From NCBI GenBank assembly GCA_040758635.1, contig JBFLVI010000005.1, forward strand, positions 30,168-94,167: a stretch of DNA of 64,000 nt, in the 5' to 3' direction. Shown piece after piece: positions 19,422 through 27,497 of the stretch. The notes below the pieces were generated by a model, which ran no database searches, was not told where the DNA came from, and saw only the letters and a list, made by a program, of their open reading frames with translations. The position numbers and the translations under genes are program-made. Numbering within the stretch: position 1 is the first letter of the stretch; each line of letters begins with the position of its first letter. This stretch comes from Yes71-27 sp040758635. GTDB taxonomy: Bacteria > Bacillota > Desulfotomaculia > Desulfotomaculales > Ammonificaceae.

Positions 19422-20250
19422 CTCTTTCCTCCACCGCGTTCCAGAGCTCCTGAAACTTCTTTTGCCAACCGGGAAACCGCTCGATAAACGGAATTCCCGC
19501 CGCGAAAGAACGGGCGATTTCCTTCTTGAAGGGAATTTCCGCCAATACCGGAATCCCCTGCTCCTTACAGAAATCCCTCACGCCGCCGTCGCCCAGATCT
19601 GCCCTGTTGATGATCACGCCGCAAGGAATCTTCAGCATCCGCAACATCTCCGCCACCACCTCCAGATCGTGCCGGCCAAAAGGCGTAGGCTCCGTAACCA
19701 CCAGGCAGAAGTCCACTCCCCGGACGGACTGCACCACCGGGCAGGAGGCGCCGGGCGGGCAATCAACGATGGTATCAAGCGCCGGGTCGGCCCCCCGCCG
19801 CAAAGCCTTGATGACCGGAGGTGCGAGTGCTTCACCCACGTTGAGCCTGCCGCAGGCAAAACCGATTTTCCCGATCCTTCCCCGCTCGACGGTGCCAAGA
19901 ACTTTCTTGCCTTCCACCAGCGCCTCTTCGGGACAAAAGTAAAGACACCCGCCGCAGCCGTGGCATAATTCCTGAAGGATAAGGACCTTGTCCCGGAGCA
20001 GCACCAGGGCGTTGTACGCGCAGACTTCGATGCAGCGGCCGCAGCCCGTACATCTTTCCTTCTGAAAAACCGGCACCGGGAGGCAAACCGGCTCGGCGGT
20101 ATTGATTTCCGGCCGCAGCAGGAGGTGCGCGTTGGGCTCCTCGACATCACAGTCCAGCAACTGCACCTCCCTGTCAAGGCTGAGCGCCAGGTTTACCGCC
20201 ACCGTGGTTTTGCCGGTTCCTCCCTTTCCGCTGACTACGGCCACAATCAC
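19387..20250 (-). CDS. MinD-type P-loop ATPase with inserted ferredoxin domain (B)
   Basis: Paralogue of the next gene, 287 residues. Walker A is VSGKGGTGKTTVAVNLAL near 5-22. The inserted ferredoxin has CTGCGRCIEVC and CHGCGGCLYFC. The start is GTG 20250, which overlaps the stop of the upstream NifX-like gene (GTGA). The frame is open further upstream, but family similarity starts at IVAVVSGKGG. The C-terminus NARNCCA carries an extra Cys pair. The two ATPases may form a heterodimer, which is inference from tandem occurrence. Confidence 0.87.
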   Translation of the reverse strand: MIVAVVSGKGGTGKTTVAVNLALSLDREVQLLDCDVEEPNAHLLLRPEINTAEPVCLPVPVFQKERCTGCGRCIEVCAYNALVLLRDKVLILQELCHGCGGCLYFCPEEALVEGKKVLGTVERGRIGKIGFACGRLNVGEALAPPVIKALRRGADPALDTIVDCPPGASCPVVQSVRGVDFCLVVTEPTPFGRHDLEVVAEMLRMLKIPCGVIINRADLGDGGVRDFCKEQGIPVLAEIPFKKEIARSFAAGIPFIERFPGWQKKFQELWNAVEERVASSNARNCCA

Positions 20251-20630
20251 CCGTGCTGTCCCCCGCAACCGCCGTCGCAGCGGGGCACGTGCCCTTCCGT
20301 CCCGTGGGAGCAAAGCGACGGTCCGGTTACCAGCCTGCCGGTAAGAAAAGCGCCGAGCACTTCACGCGCCGTTCCCTGTGCCCCTATAATGGGAGAAATG
20401 CCGCGCGCCGCAAAAAGCTCCTGGGCACGCGCCCCCATCCCGCCCGCAATTACGTGGGTAACCCCCAATTCGCCGAGGTAGCGGGGGAGAAAACCCGGCT
20501 GGTGCCCCGGGTTGGGGACCAGGACCTCCTTTTTCAACTGCCCGTCCGCCACGTCGACAAGAAGGAATTCGGTACAATGTCCGAAGTGTGACGCAACCTG
20601 ATTTCCTTCCATAGCTACCGCAATCCTCAA
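20247..20630 (-). CDS. NifX/NifB-family iron-molybdenum cofactor-binding domain protein
   Basis: A 127-residue RNase H-like fold protein of the NifX/NafY group (MRIAVAMEGNQVASHFGHCTEF; VIAGGMGARAQELFAARGI near 60-78). The C-terminus is rich in Cys, His and Gly (CSHGTEGHVPRCDGGCGGQHG), a likely metal-binding tail. The family carries Fe-S or FeMo precursors in diazotrophs. In non-nif neighbourhoods such as this one the ligand is unknown. It is coupled to the MinD-B gene by a GTGA overlap. Confidence 0.87.
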   Translation of the reverse strand: MRIAVAMEGNQVASHFGHCTEFLLVDVADGQLKKEVLVPNPGHQPGFLPRYLGELGVTHVIAGGMGARAQELFAARGISPIIGAQGTAREVLGAFLTGRLVTGPSLCSHGTEGHVPRCDGGCGGQHG

Positions 20631-20667
20631 ACTGCATTCACCTCCATATAATCGTCAGCGGAACAGC

Positions 20668-21033
20668 CTACATCCGGCGCCGCCACCCCGGCCCTCCCGC
20701 GGACTTCAAAGGCGGCAGTGCATTCTCGCGCCATGCCTGAACGGATTCCCGGACCGGTCCGCTTTTGCCCAGGTAACACCGGATTCCCGCCTGTTCAAGG
20801 ATCTGGCAGGCATTAGGGCCGACGCTGCCGCTGATGACCGCGTTGACCCCCTGCCGCAGCAAACTCTGCACCGCCTTGATCCCGGCACCGCCGCCTTCCG
20901 TGGCGCCGGGATTGGCAACGGCTGAAAAAGTACCGGACTCGTCATCGTAGACTACAAAATAGGCACAACGCCCCAGGTGCGGGTCAAGCGGGGCTTCGGC
21001 TCCGGGACCCGCAGCAGAAACGGCAACTTTCAC
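20668..21033 (-). CDS. NifX/NifB-family protein, first gene of the operon
   Basis: A 121-residue protein starting MKVAVSAAGPGAEAPLDPHLGRCAYFVVYD, then NAVISGSVGPNACQILEQAGI near 65-85. It is the same family as the next gene but lacks the Cys/His tail. The SD GGGAGG precedes GTG 21033. It is the promoter-proximal gene of a four-gene operon with two MinD-ferredoxin ATPases. No nifHDK is present in the window. Confidence 0.87.
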   Translation of the reverse strand: MKVAVSAAGPGAEAPLDPHLGRCAYFVVYDDESGTFSAVANPGATEGGGAGIKAVQSLLRQGVNAVISGSVGPNACQILEQAGIRCYLGKSGPVRESVQAWRENALPPLKSAGGPGWRRRM

Positions 21034-21059
21034 TTTATTCCTCCCTTCGATTTTATATT

Positions 21060-21088
21060 AATTTAAACTAATTATGAGCATATGTCAA
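21060..21088 (-). promoter_or_regulatory. Promoter of the NifX/MinD operon with GACATATGCTC operator copy 2
   Basis: TTGACA (21088-21083), a 17-base spacer, then TAAATT (21065-21060) on the minus strand. The word GACATATGCTC (21086-21076) overlaps the -35 box and is identical to 17616-17626. A factor bound here would compete with RNA polymerase. Confidence 0.6.
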
Positions 21089-21270
21089 TTACTTTAAAAG
21101 CCGTAGCAAAAGGCAAAGGTTGCCAGACCGTCTATCACCGCCAGCTCAATTACCGGCGGAACCGGATCCTCTGTTTTAGCAGCCCGACCGCCTACCACCG
21201 TTCACCTCTTCCGAAGCTCTCCGGGCATATTACGGAAGAGGCCCGTAAAAACGTGACGGCACACAAAGTA

Positions 21271-21300
21271 AAAAAGGCGCTGCGCCGCCTTTTTATCTTT
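21271..21300 (-). terminator. Terminator of the his operon
   Basis: On the minus strand, AAAAGATAAAAAGGCGGCGCAGCGCC followed by TTTTTT forms a GC stem with A/T flanks about 30 bases after the hisIE stop. It is symmetric enough to act in both directions. Confidence 0.7.
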
Positions 21301-21332
21301 TGGCAACCGGGTTTATTACGGTACGCCGGAAA

Positions 21333-22058
21333 CTACCTCTTCCGGCTCGCCAGTTCTCCGAAGACCTCCCGCACGTCCACCCCTTCCGCCGCCAGCAGCA
21401 CCATCAGGTGGTAAATGACGTCGGCCGCCTCCTTGATCACCTCGTCGCGGTGGCGGTTCTTGGCCGCAATCAGCACCTCGGTAGTCTCCTCACCCAGTTT
21501 CTGGAGGATGGTATCTATTCCCTTATCGAACAGATAACTGGTATACGCTCCCTGGACGCGGTTCTGCTTCCGGTCTAAAATCACGTCGTAGACCTCTTCG
21601 AGAATCGTACTGCCGCAGATGCAAACCGGCCGGCTCTCCTTGGGTTGGAGCCGGGCCCCGGGAGGAGGTCCCTTTTCCCAGTAAACCTCGGCCGGGTTGA
21701 AGACCATGTCGCCCACCAGCGCCACCCGCCCGTCCGGCTCGATCCGGTAATGGAAGCAACTCTTGTAACCCTCGTGGCAGGCCGCACCGTGCTGCCGCAC
21801 CTTGATGAGCAAGGTGTCGGCGTCGCAGTCGAAGTAGATCTCATCCAGTTCCTGGATGTTGCCGGAGGTTTCCCCCTTATGCCAGAGCTCCTGCCGGCTG
21901 CGGCTGTAAAACCACGTTTGCCCGCTGCTGAAAGTCTTGGCCAGTGCTTCCCGGTTCATGTAAGCGAGCATCAGCACCTCGCTGGTCCGGTTATCCTGCA
22001 CAATTACCGGGATCAAACCGTCGGCGTTGAACTTGAAACGGTCGAGATTAAAGCGCAA
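21333..22058 (-). CDS. hisI: Phosphoribosyl-AMP cyclohydrolase / phosphoribosyl-ATP pyrophosphatase
   Basis: Bifunctional HisIE of 241 residues for steps 2 and 3 of histidine synthesis. The N-terminal HisI domain has TSEVLMLAYMNREAL, WHKGETSGN and a Cys/Asp metal site in YFDCDADTLLIKV; the CHEGYKSCF segment is also present. The C-terminal HisE domain has KLGEETTEVLIAAKN and the adjoining EAADVIYHLMVLL. TTG 22058 follows GGGGGGTGCAGG. It is the last gene of the operon, with a terminator about 30 bases downstream. Confidence 0.95.
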   Translation of the reverse strand: MRFNLDRFKFNADGLIPVIVQDNRTSEVLMLAYMNREALAKTFSSGQTWFYSRSRQELWHKGETSGNIQELDEIYFDCDADTLLIKVRQHGAACHEGYKSCFHYRIEPDGRVALVGDMVFNPAEVYWEKGPPPGARLQPKESRPVCICGSTILEEVYDVILDRKQNRVQGAYTSYLFDKGIDTILQKLGEETTEVLIAAKNRHRDEVIKEAADVIYHLMVLLAAEGVDVREVFGELASRKR

Positions 22059-22153
22059 ACCTGCACCCCCCTTTTGAGCAAGTTATGCAAACCGGCGCCG
22101 GCCGCCACACAGGCCGCGTTCTGCTCTTTTTATCGGCTTTTCCGGCCGCGCCT

Positions 22154-22912
22154 TTAAAGCCGCACCGGAATCCCCCGCGCCGCGAGGTACTCCTTTACCT
22201 CCCGAATGGCGTACTCCCCAAAGTGAAAAATCGAAGCCGCCAGCGCCGCGTCGGCTCCCCCGGCGGTCAACCCCTCCGCGATGTGTTCGAGCGTCCCGAC
22301 GCCCCCCGAAGCGATCACCGGAATCCGGACGGCCTCCACCACCGCCCTGGTGAGCTCGACGTCGTAGCCGTCCTTGGTGCCGTCGCGGTCCATGCTGGTG
22401 AGCATGATTTCGCCCGCTCCCAGTTCCTCAACCTTCCGCGCCCAGTCCAGAGCGTCGATTCCGGCAGGGGTCCGCCCCCCGTGGATATAAACCTCCCACC
22501 GCCCTTTTCCCACCCGCCGGGCGTCAATCGCCACCACGATGCACTGCGTCCCGAAACGGGAAGCCGCCGCCGCGATCAGCCCGGGGTCCTTGACCGCCGC
22601 GGTGTTCAGGGACACCTTATCGGCCCCCGCGGCCAGCATCCGGCGGATGTCCTCCAGGCTCCGCAACCCGCCACCCACGGTAAACGGGATGAAAACCTCC
22701 TCCGCCGTCCGGCGGGCCACCTCAAGCATAATGTCGCGGTCTTCGGCGGAAGCGGTGATGTCCAGGAAAACCAGTTCGTCCGCCCCCTCCCGGTCATAGA
22801 GCGCGGCCAGTTCCACCGGATCGCCAGCGTCCCGGAGGTTGATGAAGTTGACCCCCTTAACCACCCGCCCCCGGTCCACATCCAGGCAGGGAATAATCCG
22901 CTTAGCCAGCAC
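22154..22912 (-). CDS. hisF: Imidazole glycerol phosphate synthase, cyclase subunit
   Basis: TIM-barrel cyclase subunit (252 residues) that makes imidazole glycerol phosphate and AICAR with ammonia from HisH. The signature MLAKRIIPCLDVDRGRVVKG at the N-terminus contains the catalytic Asp of DVD. The second catalytic Asp is in LTSMDRDGTKDGY near 128-140. It starts at GTG 22912 and overlaps hisA by 11 bases. AICAR made here feeds the purine pathway encoded just upstream. Confidence 0.96.
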   Translation of the reverse strand: MLAKRIIPCLDVDRGRVVKGVNFINLRDAGDPVELAALYDREGADELVFLDITASAEDRDIMLEVARRTAEEVFIPFTVGGGLRSLEDIRRMLAAGADKVSLNTAAVKDPGLIAAAASRFGTQCIVVAIDARRVGKGRWEVYIHGGRTPAGIDALDWARKVEELGAGEIMLTSMDRDGTKDGYDVELTRAVVEAVRIPVIASGGVGTLEHIAEGLTAGGADAALAASIFHFGEYAIREVKEYLAARGIPVRL

Positions 22913-23639
22913 GGTCCTCTTCCTCCGCCGCGGCCAGCGCTTCCTGCAGCGTCAGCCGCCCGTCATACAGTGCCTTTCCAATAATTACCGCTTCCACGCC
23001 CAGCGCTTCCAGTTTGCGCAACTCCCGGATGTCCTTCACCCGGGAAACCCCGCCGGAGGCGATCACCTTCAAACCCGTCTCCCGGGCAAAGTCGGCCACC
23101 GCCTGGATATTCGGACCCTTCAAGGTGCCGTCGCGCTTGATATCGGTAAAAACCACCCGCTCCACCCCGGATTCCCTCAGCCGGCGTCCGAAAACCCCCG
23201 CCGCGATTCCAGAGAGGCTCTCCCAGCCGCGCACCGCCACGACGCCGTCGCGGCAATCCACGCTCACCACAATCCGGGAACCGAAATCACCAACCAGTTT
23301 GGCAACAAAATCGGCGTTGAGGGCCACCGTCCCGATAATCGCCCTGGCGGCCCCGCATCCCAGCACTTCTTCCACCGCCGCCTTCTCCCTGATTCCGCCT
23401 CCCACCTGCACCGGAATGGCAACTTTTTCGATTATCTGCCGGATGAGCGCAAGGTGAACAGGCTTCCCGCGAAAGGCGCCGTCGAGGTCCACCACGTGCA
23501 GCCATTTCGCTCCCGCCTCCTGCCACTTCAGCGCCACCGCCACCGGGTCTCCGGAGTAAACCGTTTCCCGGTCCGCCTTTCCCTCGACCAGGCGGACGCA
23601 CCGCCCGTCCCGCAAGTCAATTGCCGGTATTACGAACAT
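22902..23639 (-). CDS. hisA: ProFAR isomerase
   Basis: Isomerises ProFAR to PRFAR (245 residues). MFVIPAIDLRDGRCVRLVEG carries the catalytic Asp at residue 8; the second Asp is in FTDIKRDGTLKGPN near 128-140. It overlaps hisH upstream by 10 bases and hisF downstream by 11, so the three are translationally coupled. Confidence 0.96.
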   Translation of the reverse strand: MFVIPAIDLRDGRCVRLVEGKADRETVYSGDPVAVALKWQEAGAKWLHVVDLDGAFRGKPVHLALIRQIIEKVAIPVQVGGGIREKAAVEEVLGCGAARAIIGTVALNADFVAKLVGDFGSRIVVSVDCRDGVVAVRGWESLSGIAAGVFGRRLRESGVERVVFTDIKRDGTLKGPNIQAVADFARETGLKVIASGGVSRVKDIRELRKLEALGVEAVIIGKALYDGRLTLQEALAAAEEEDRAG

Positions 23640-24244
23640 TCTGCCACCAGCTTCCCAAAATTGGCCAGGATCCGCAGGCCCCAGCTACTCGATTTCTCCG
23701 GGTGAAACTGGATCCCGAAAACGTTTCCTCTTCCAACCGCCACCGCGAAACGCACGCCGTACTCCGTCTCCGCCAAGACAATCTCTCTCTCTTCGGGCGC
23801 CACGTAATAGGAATGGACGAAGTAAAAGCGGGTCCGGTTCGGGATGCCATCAAAAAGCGGGGTGGGCCGCACAAACTCCGCCTCGTTCCACCCCATGTGG
23901 GGCACCTTCACCCCTTTCGGCAGACGCTGCACCCGCCCCTTGAAATAGCTAAGCCCCTCTGTTTCGCCCCATTCCTCGCTCGCCTCAAACAGAAGCTGTA
24001 ACCCGAGGCAGATACCTAAAAAGGGCTTGCCCGACCGGAGCACTTCCTGAACCGCAGCCAGGAAACCGGCCGCCCGCAAATTCTGCATTGCGTCTGCAAA
24101 CGCCCCCACCCCGGGCAGGACCACTCCCCGCGCCCGGGCCAGTGCCTCCGGCTCGCGCACCACCGCCGCGTCATACCCTGCCTTTAAAAACCCCTTCTCC
24201 ACACTGCGGAGGTTCCCCATCCCGTAGTCGATGATCGCGATCAT
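23630..24244 (-). CDS. hisH: Imidazole glycerol phosphate synthase, glutaminase subunit
   Basis: Class I glutamine amidotransferase (204 residues) that supplies ammonia to HisF. The nucleophile Cys lies in KPFLGICLGLQLLFE near 73-87, and the His/Glu pair in FGIQFHPEKSS near 180-190. The oxyanion-strand segment VLPGVGAF is present. SD AGGAGAGG. It follows hisB across a repeat-filled gap of 125 bases. Confidence 0.96.
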   Translation of the reverse strand: MIAIIDYGMGNLRSVEKGFLKAGYDAAVVREPEALARARGVVLPGVGAFADAMQNLRAAGFLAAVQEVLRSGKPFLGICLGLQLLFEASEEWGETEGLSYFKGRVQRLPKGVKVPHMGWNEAEFVRPTPLFDGIPNRTRFYFVHSYYVAPEEREIVLAETEYGVRFAVAVGRGNVFGIQFHPEKSSSWGLRILANFGKLVAECS

Positions 24245-24274
24245 GCAAACCTCTCCTTAAAGAAGACGGAATCC

Positions 24275-24369
24275 CAGGTCCAGCAGTCAGAAGCCAGAAG
24301 GCCCAAAGATGGAATTCGCATAGCGAATTCCTACAAACACCATTCTGACTTCTGAATTCTGGATTCTCT
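24275..24369. repeat. Intergenic repeat tract, copy 3, with palindromic core
   Basis: Lies between hisB and hisH inside the operon. The left arm has CAGTCAGAAGCCAGAAG, the right arm TTCTGACTTCTGAATTCTGG, and the core is GGAATTCGCATAGCGAATTCC (24311-24331), an almost perfect palindrome. The arms are complementary, so the whole tract can fold into one long hairpin. Confidence 0.7.
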
Positions 24370-24960
24370 CTAAAGCTTTCCCTTCGTAGACGGCACGCCT
24401 TGAACCCGGGGGTCGCGGGCCGCCGCGTCCCCGACGGCCCGCCCGCAGGCCTTAAAAAGCGCCTCGATGATGTGGTGGGTGTTCCGGCCGCTGAAGACGC
24501 GCAGGTGGAGCGTGAGGCCGGCGTTGACCGCAAACGCCCGGAAAAACTCCGGCACCAGTTCCGTATCAAAATCCCCCACCCGGGCGGCGGGCAGCTTGCC
24601 CGAAAAAGACAGGTGCCCCCGGCCGCTGATATCAACCGCGGCCAACGCCAGGGCTTCATCCATCGGCACCACCGCGTGCCCGAAGCGCCTGATCCCCTCT
24701 TTCGCCCCGAGGGCCTGCGCGAAAGCCTGCCCGAGGGTGATCCCGACATCCTCCACCGTGTGGTGGGCGTCCACGTTCAGATCCCCCCGTGCCGTTACCT
24801 CAAGGTCGAAAAGGGCAAAGCGGGCCAGCAGCTCCAGCATGTGTTCAAAGAACCCGACGCCGACTTCCGCGCTGACTCGCCCGCTGCCGTCAAGGTTTAA
24901 CCCCACCCGCACCGTGGTCTCCTTGGTTTCCCGGGTAACCCCCGCCCGCCGTTCGGGCAT
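24370..24960 (-). CDS. hisB: Imidazoleglycerol-phosphate dehydratase
   Basis: Monofunctional HisB (196 residues). Mn-binding histidine motifs are LNVDAHHTVEDVGI near 60-73 and the second HH in SGRNTHHIIEALFKA near 155-170. FFEHMLELLARF is also typical. I choose ATG 24960, preceded by AGGGGG, because the in-frame ATG at 24999 would overlap hisC and has no SD. There is no phosphatase domain, so histidinol-phosphatase must be encoded elsewhere. Confidence 0.95.
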   Translation of the reverse strand: MPERRAGVTRETKETTVRVGLNLDGSGRVSAEVGVGFFEHMLELLARFALFDLEVTARGDLNVDAHHTVEDVGITLGQAFAQALGAKEGIRRFGHAVVPMDEALALAAVDISGRGHLSFSGKLPAARVGDFDTELVPEFFRAFAVNAGLTLHLRVFSGRNTHHIIEALFKACGRAVGDAAARDPRVQGVPSTKGKL

Positions 24961-24973
24961 GATTCCCAACCCC

Positions 24974-26044
24974 CTATGCTTGTGCAAGCACCGCCTCAAG
25001 GGCGCCTACAAACGCCGCGTTTTCGATCGGCGTACCCACGTTCACGCGCAGGCACCGCATAAGCCCCGGCCCCTCAACGTTGCGCACCAGAATCCGGTGG
25101 CGCAGCAACCCGTCCCACACCGCCTCCGCGGGAAGAGGCGTACGGAAGAGCAGAAAGTTGGCCCGGGACGGGAACACCTCTACCCCGGAAAGATTCTGGA
25201 GGCGCCGGTAGAGTTCCTCCCGGTCAGCCACGATCCGCGCCACCCGCTCCCGAAAAACCGGCAGGCTTTCGAGCACGGTGAGCGCGGCCAGCTGCGAAAA
25301 GGCGTTCAGGTTGAAGGGCTGCTTCACCTTGAGCAGGGCCTCAACCACCGCCGGGTCCGCCAGCAGGTACCCCACCCGCAATCCGGCCAGCCCGAAGGCC
25401 TTGGAAAAGGTGCGCAGCACCACCAGCCGCGGGTGGCGGCGCACCAGGTCACAGCAACTCTCCCCCGCAAACTCAACGTAGGCCTCGTCCAGGACCACGA
25501 GTCCCGCCGCCTCCGCCAGCAGCTTTTCGACGTCGGCGCGGTTCACGCTGTTTCCGGTGGGGTTGTTCGGCGAACAGATCACGGTCATCCTCGTGTCCGG
25601 CGCCCGGGCCTCCCGGATCAGCGCCGGAAGGTCCAGGTCAAAATTGGACAGCCGCGGCACCTCCACCGGTGCCGCCCCGGCGATCCGGGCGTGGATCCCG
25701 TACATCGAAAAAGTGGGCGGGGTGATGACCACCTTCCCTCCCGTGCCGAAGGTCAGAAGGAGGGTAAGGATGAGTTCGTCGGAGCCGTTCCCGGCCAGGA
25801 TGTTTTCGGGCTCAAGACCGGTGTACCCCGCCAGGGCCCGCCGCAAATCCGTGGCCAGCGGATCGGGATAGCGGGGGAAGGTCTGTCCGCCCACCCGCCG
25901 AAAGATTTCCTCCCGGACCTCCGGTACGAAGTCGTAAGGGTTTTCGTTGGCGTCCAGCTTGATGTACCCCGGGTAGTGCGGGACGGCATAAGGCACCAGG
26001 TCGCGCAGGTCGGGGCGCACCAGGTCAAGTATCTCCTTAGTCAT
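24974..26044 (-). CDS. hisC: Histidinol-phosphate aminotransferase
   Basis: PLP fold type I aminotransferase (356 residues). LDANENPYDF near 29-38, ICSPNNPTGN near 156-165, DEAYVEF near 189 and the PLP-lysine TFSKAFGLAGLRVGY near 214-228. The ATG at 26044 overlaps the end of hisD by eight bases. HisC-like enzymes can also act on aromatic 2-oxo acids, but the operon fixes the role. Confidence 0.95.
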   Translation of the reverse strand: MTKEILDLVRPDLRDLVPYAVPHYPGYIKLDANENPYDFVPEVREEIFRRVGGQTFPRYPDPLATDLRRALAGYTGLEPENILAGNGSDELILTLLLTFGTGGKVVITPPTFSMYGIHARIAGAAPVEVPRLSNFDLDLPALIREARAPDTRMTVICSPNNPTGNSVNRADVEKLLAEAAGLVVLDEAYVEFAGESCCDLVRRHPRLVVLRTFSKAFGLAGLRVGYLLADPAVVEALLKVKQPFNLNAFSQLAALTVLESLPVFRERVARIVADREELYRRLQNLSGVEVFPSRANFLLFRTPLPAEAVWDGLLRHRILVRNVEGPGLMRCLRVNVGTPIENAAFVGALEAVLAQA

Positions 26045-27326
26045 CTTTTAAATCCTCCCGCACCGTTACGGCCATCTTATGCGCCGGCAGACCTTCTACG
26101 GAAGCCAGCAGGGCCGCCGGCGCCGCAAGTTCCCTGAATGCTGCCGGGGAAAGGGAGACGAAATTGGTCCGGACCACGAAGTCCTCCACCCCCAGCGGGG
26201 AGAAAAAGCGCGCCGTCCCGCCGGTGGGCAGAACGTGGTTCGGCCCCGCGATATAGTCGCCCATCGGTACCGGGGAATAAGGCCCTAAAAAAACCGCCCC
26301 GGCGTGCTTCACCTTGGCGAGCCACGCGAAGGGCTGCGCAACCAGCAGCTCAAGGTGCTCCGGCGCAAAACGGCCGGCATACGCCACCGCCGTTTCCAGA
26401 TCGGGCGCGATCACCGCCGCCGCTCCCCGCAACGCCTCCCGGACCACCTCCGGCTCCCCCAAAGCCTTGAATCCCTCCTCCAGGGCCTCGTTCACCTGCA
26501 AGGCCAGCGCCCGGCTGGTGGTTACCAGCAGGACCCGGGCCTGGGGATCGTGCTCCGCCTGGGCCAGCAGGTCCGCCGCCACGTACCGGGGCGCAGCGGA
26601 TTCGTCGGCAACCACCACGACCTCGCTCGGGCCGGCCAGGATGTCGATCCCCACGGCGCCGAAGACCGCCCTTTTCGCCAGCGCGACGTAGACGTTGCCG
26701 GGCCCCACGATCTTGTCCACGCGGGGAACCCGTTCCGTCCCGTAGGCCAGGGCGGCCACCGCCTGGGCGCCGCCCACCCGGAAAATCCTGTCCACTCCCG
26801 CTTCGCGTGCCGCCACCAGCACGTGCGGGTCAATCCCGCCCCCGGGGGCGGGAGGGGTGACCATCACTATCTCTGCCACGCCCGCCGCCCGTGCCGGCAC
26901 CACATTCATCAGCACCGAGGAAGGGTACCGCGCCCGCCCTCCGGGCACGTATACACCAACGCGCGATACGGGGCGTACAAGCTGCCCCAGCACCGAACCG
27001 TCAGGCCTCTCCTCCCGCCAGGTTCGGGGGAGGTTCCGCCGGTGAAAAGCGGCGATGCGGTCGCGCGCCAGCCGGATGGCGGCCGTGAAGTCCGGGGTTA
27101 CGGCTCCGTAAGCCGCTTCGATCTCCTCCTCGCGCACCGCCAGCTCGTCCGGGGTTAATTGAACCCGGTCGAATTGCGCAGTGAACGCGCACAGCGCGGC
27201 GTCCCCCTCCGCGCGCACCCGGGTGATGATTGCCTCCACCGCCCGGACCGCCTCCTCCGGAAAGGAAAACTTCCGGTCGAGAAACCGCTCTACCTCCGGG
27301 TCGTCATACGCCAAAATCCGCAGCAT
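26037..27326 (-). CDS. hisD: Histidinol dehydrogenase
   Basis: NAD- and Zn-dependent enzyme for the last two steps of histidine synthesis (429 residues). Visible motifs: GVYVPGGRARYPSSVLMN, IVGPGNVYVALAK, IDILAGPSEVVVVAD, DLLAQAEHDPQA and GPNHVLPTGGTARF. The start is ATG 27326 behind GGGAGAAAAATTA; the frame is open to 27365 without an SD. It is the first his gene here. hisG and hisZ, usually upstream, are not in the window; purD is the next gene upstream. Confidence 0.96.
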   Translation of the reverse strand: MLRILAYDDPEVERFLDRKFSFPEEAVRAVEAIITRVRAEGDAALCAFTAQFDRVQLTPDELAVREEEIEAAYGAVTPDFTAAIRLARDRIAAFHRRNLPRTWREERPDGSVLGQLVRPVSRVGVYVPGGRARYPSSVLMNVVPARAAGVAEIVMVTPPAPGGGIDPHVLVAAREAGVDRIFRVGGAQAVAALAYGTERVPRVDKIVGPGNVYVALAKRAVFGAVGIDILAGPSEVVVVADESAAPRYVAADLLAQAEHDPQARVLLVTTSRALALQVNEALEEGFKALGEPEVVREALRGAAAVIAPDLETAVAYAGRFAPEHLELLVAQPFAWLAKVKHAGAVFLGPYSPVPMGDYIAGPNHVLPTGGTARFFSPLGVEDFVVRTNFVSLSPAAFRELAAPAALLASVEGLPAHKMAVTVREDLKDD

Positions 27327-27396
27327 TAATTTTTCTCCCTTGCAACGGCTACGTGGGTCTTCCAAAAGCGCGGGGAGAAACGAGCATAGCGTAAAC

Positions 27397-27497
27397 GGAT
27401 GTCAGATACAAGAGAGCAAAGGTCAGAACTTCAGCAGGAACCCGCTCCGCCAATCTCTCCTCATCTTCTGGCTTCTGACTCCTGACTCCTGACTTCT
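27397..27497. repeat. Intergenic repeat tract, copy 4
   Basis: Lies between purD and hisD. It contains GTCAGATAC and GGTCAGAACTTCAG on the left and the run CTTCTGGCTTCTGACTCC, continued by TGACTCCTGACTTC, on the right: direct repeats of a seven-base word close to CTGACTC. Confidence 0.6.

Noticed and set aside
18555..21033. Calling these genes part of a nitrogenase cluster
   Set aside because: NifX-like and MinD-ferredoxin proteins alone do not show nitrogen fixation; nifHDKENB are not in the window.
21082..21414. Plus-strand frame of 110 residues between the NifX operon and hisIE
   Set aside because: It has no SD, overlaps the end of hisIE and runs through a terminator hairpin. Treated as chance.
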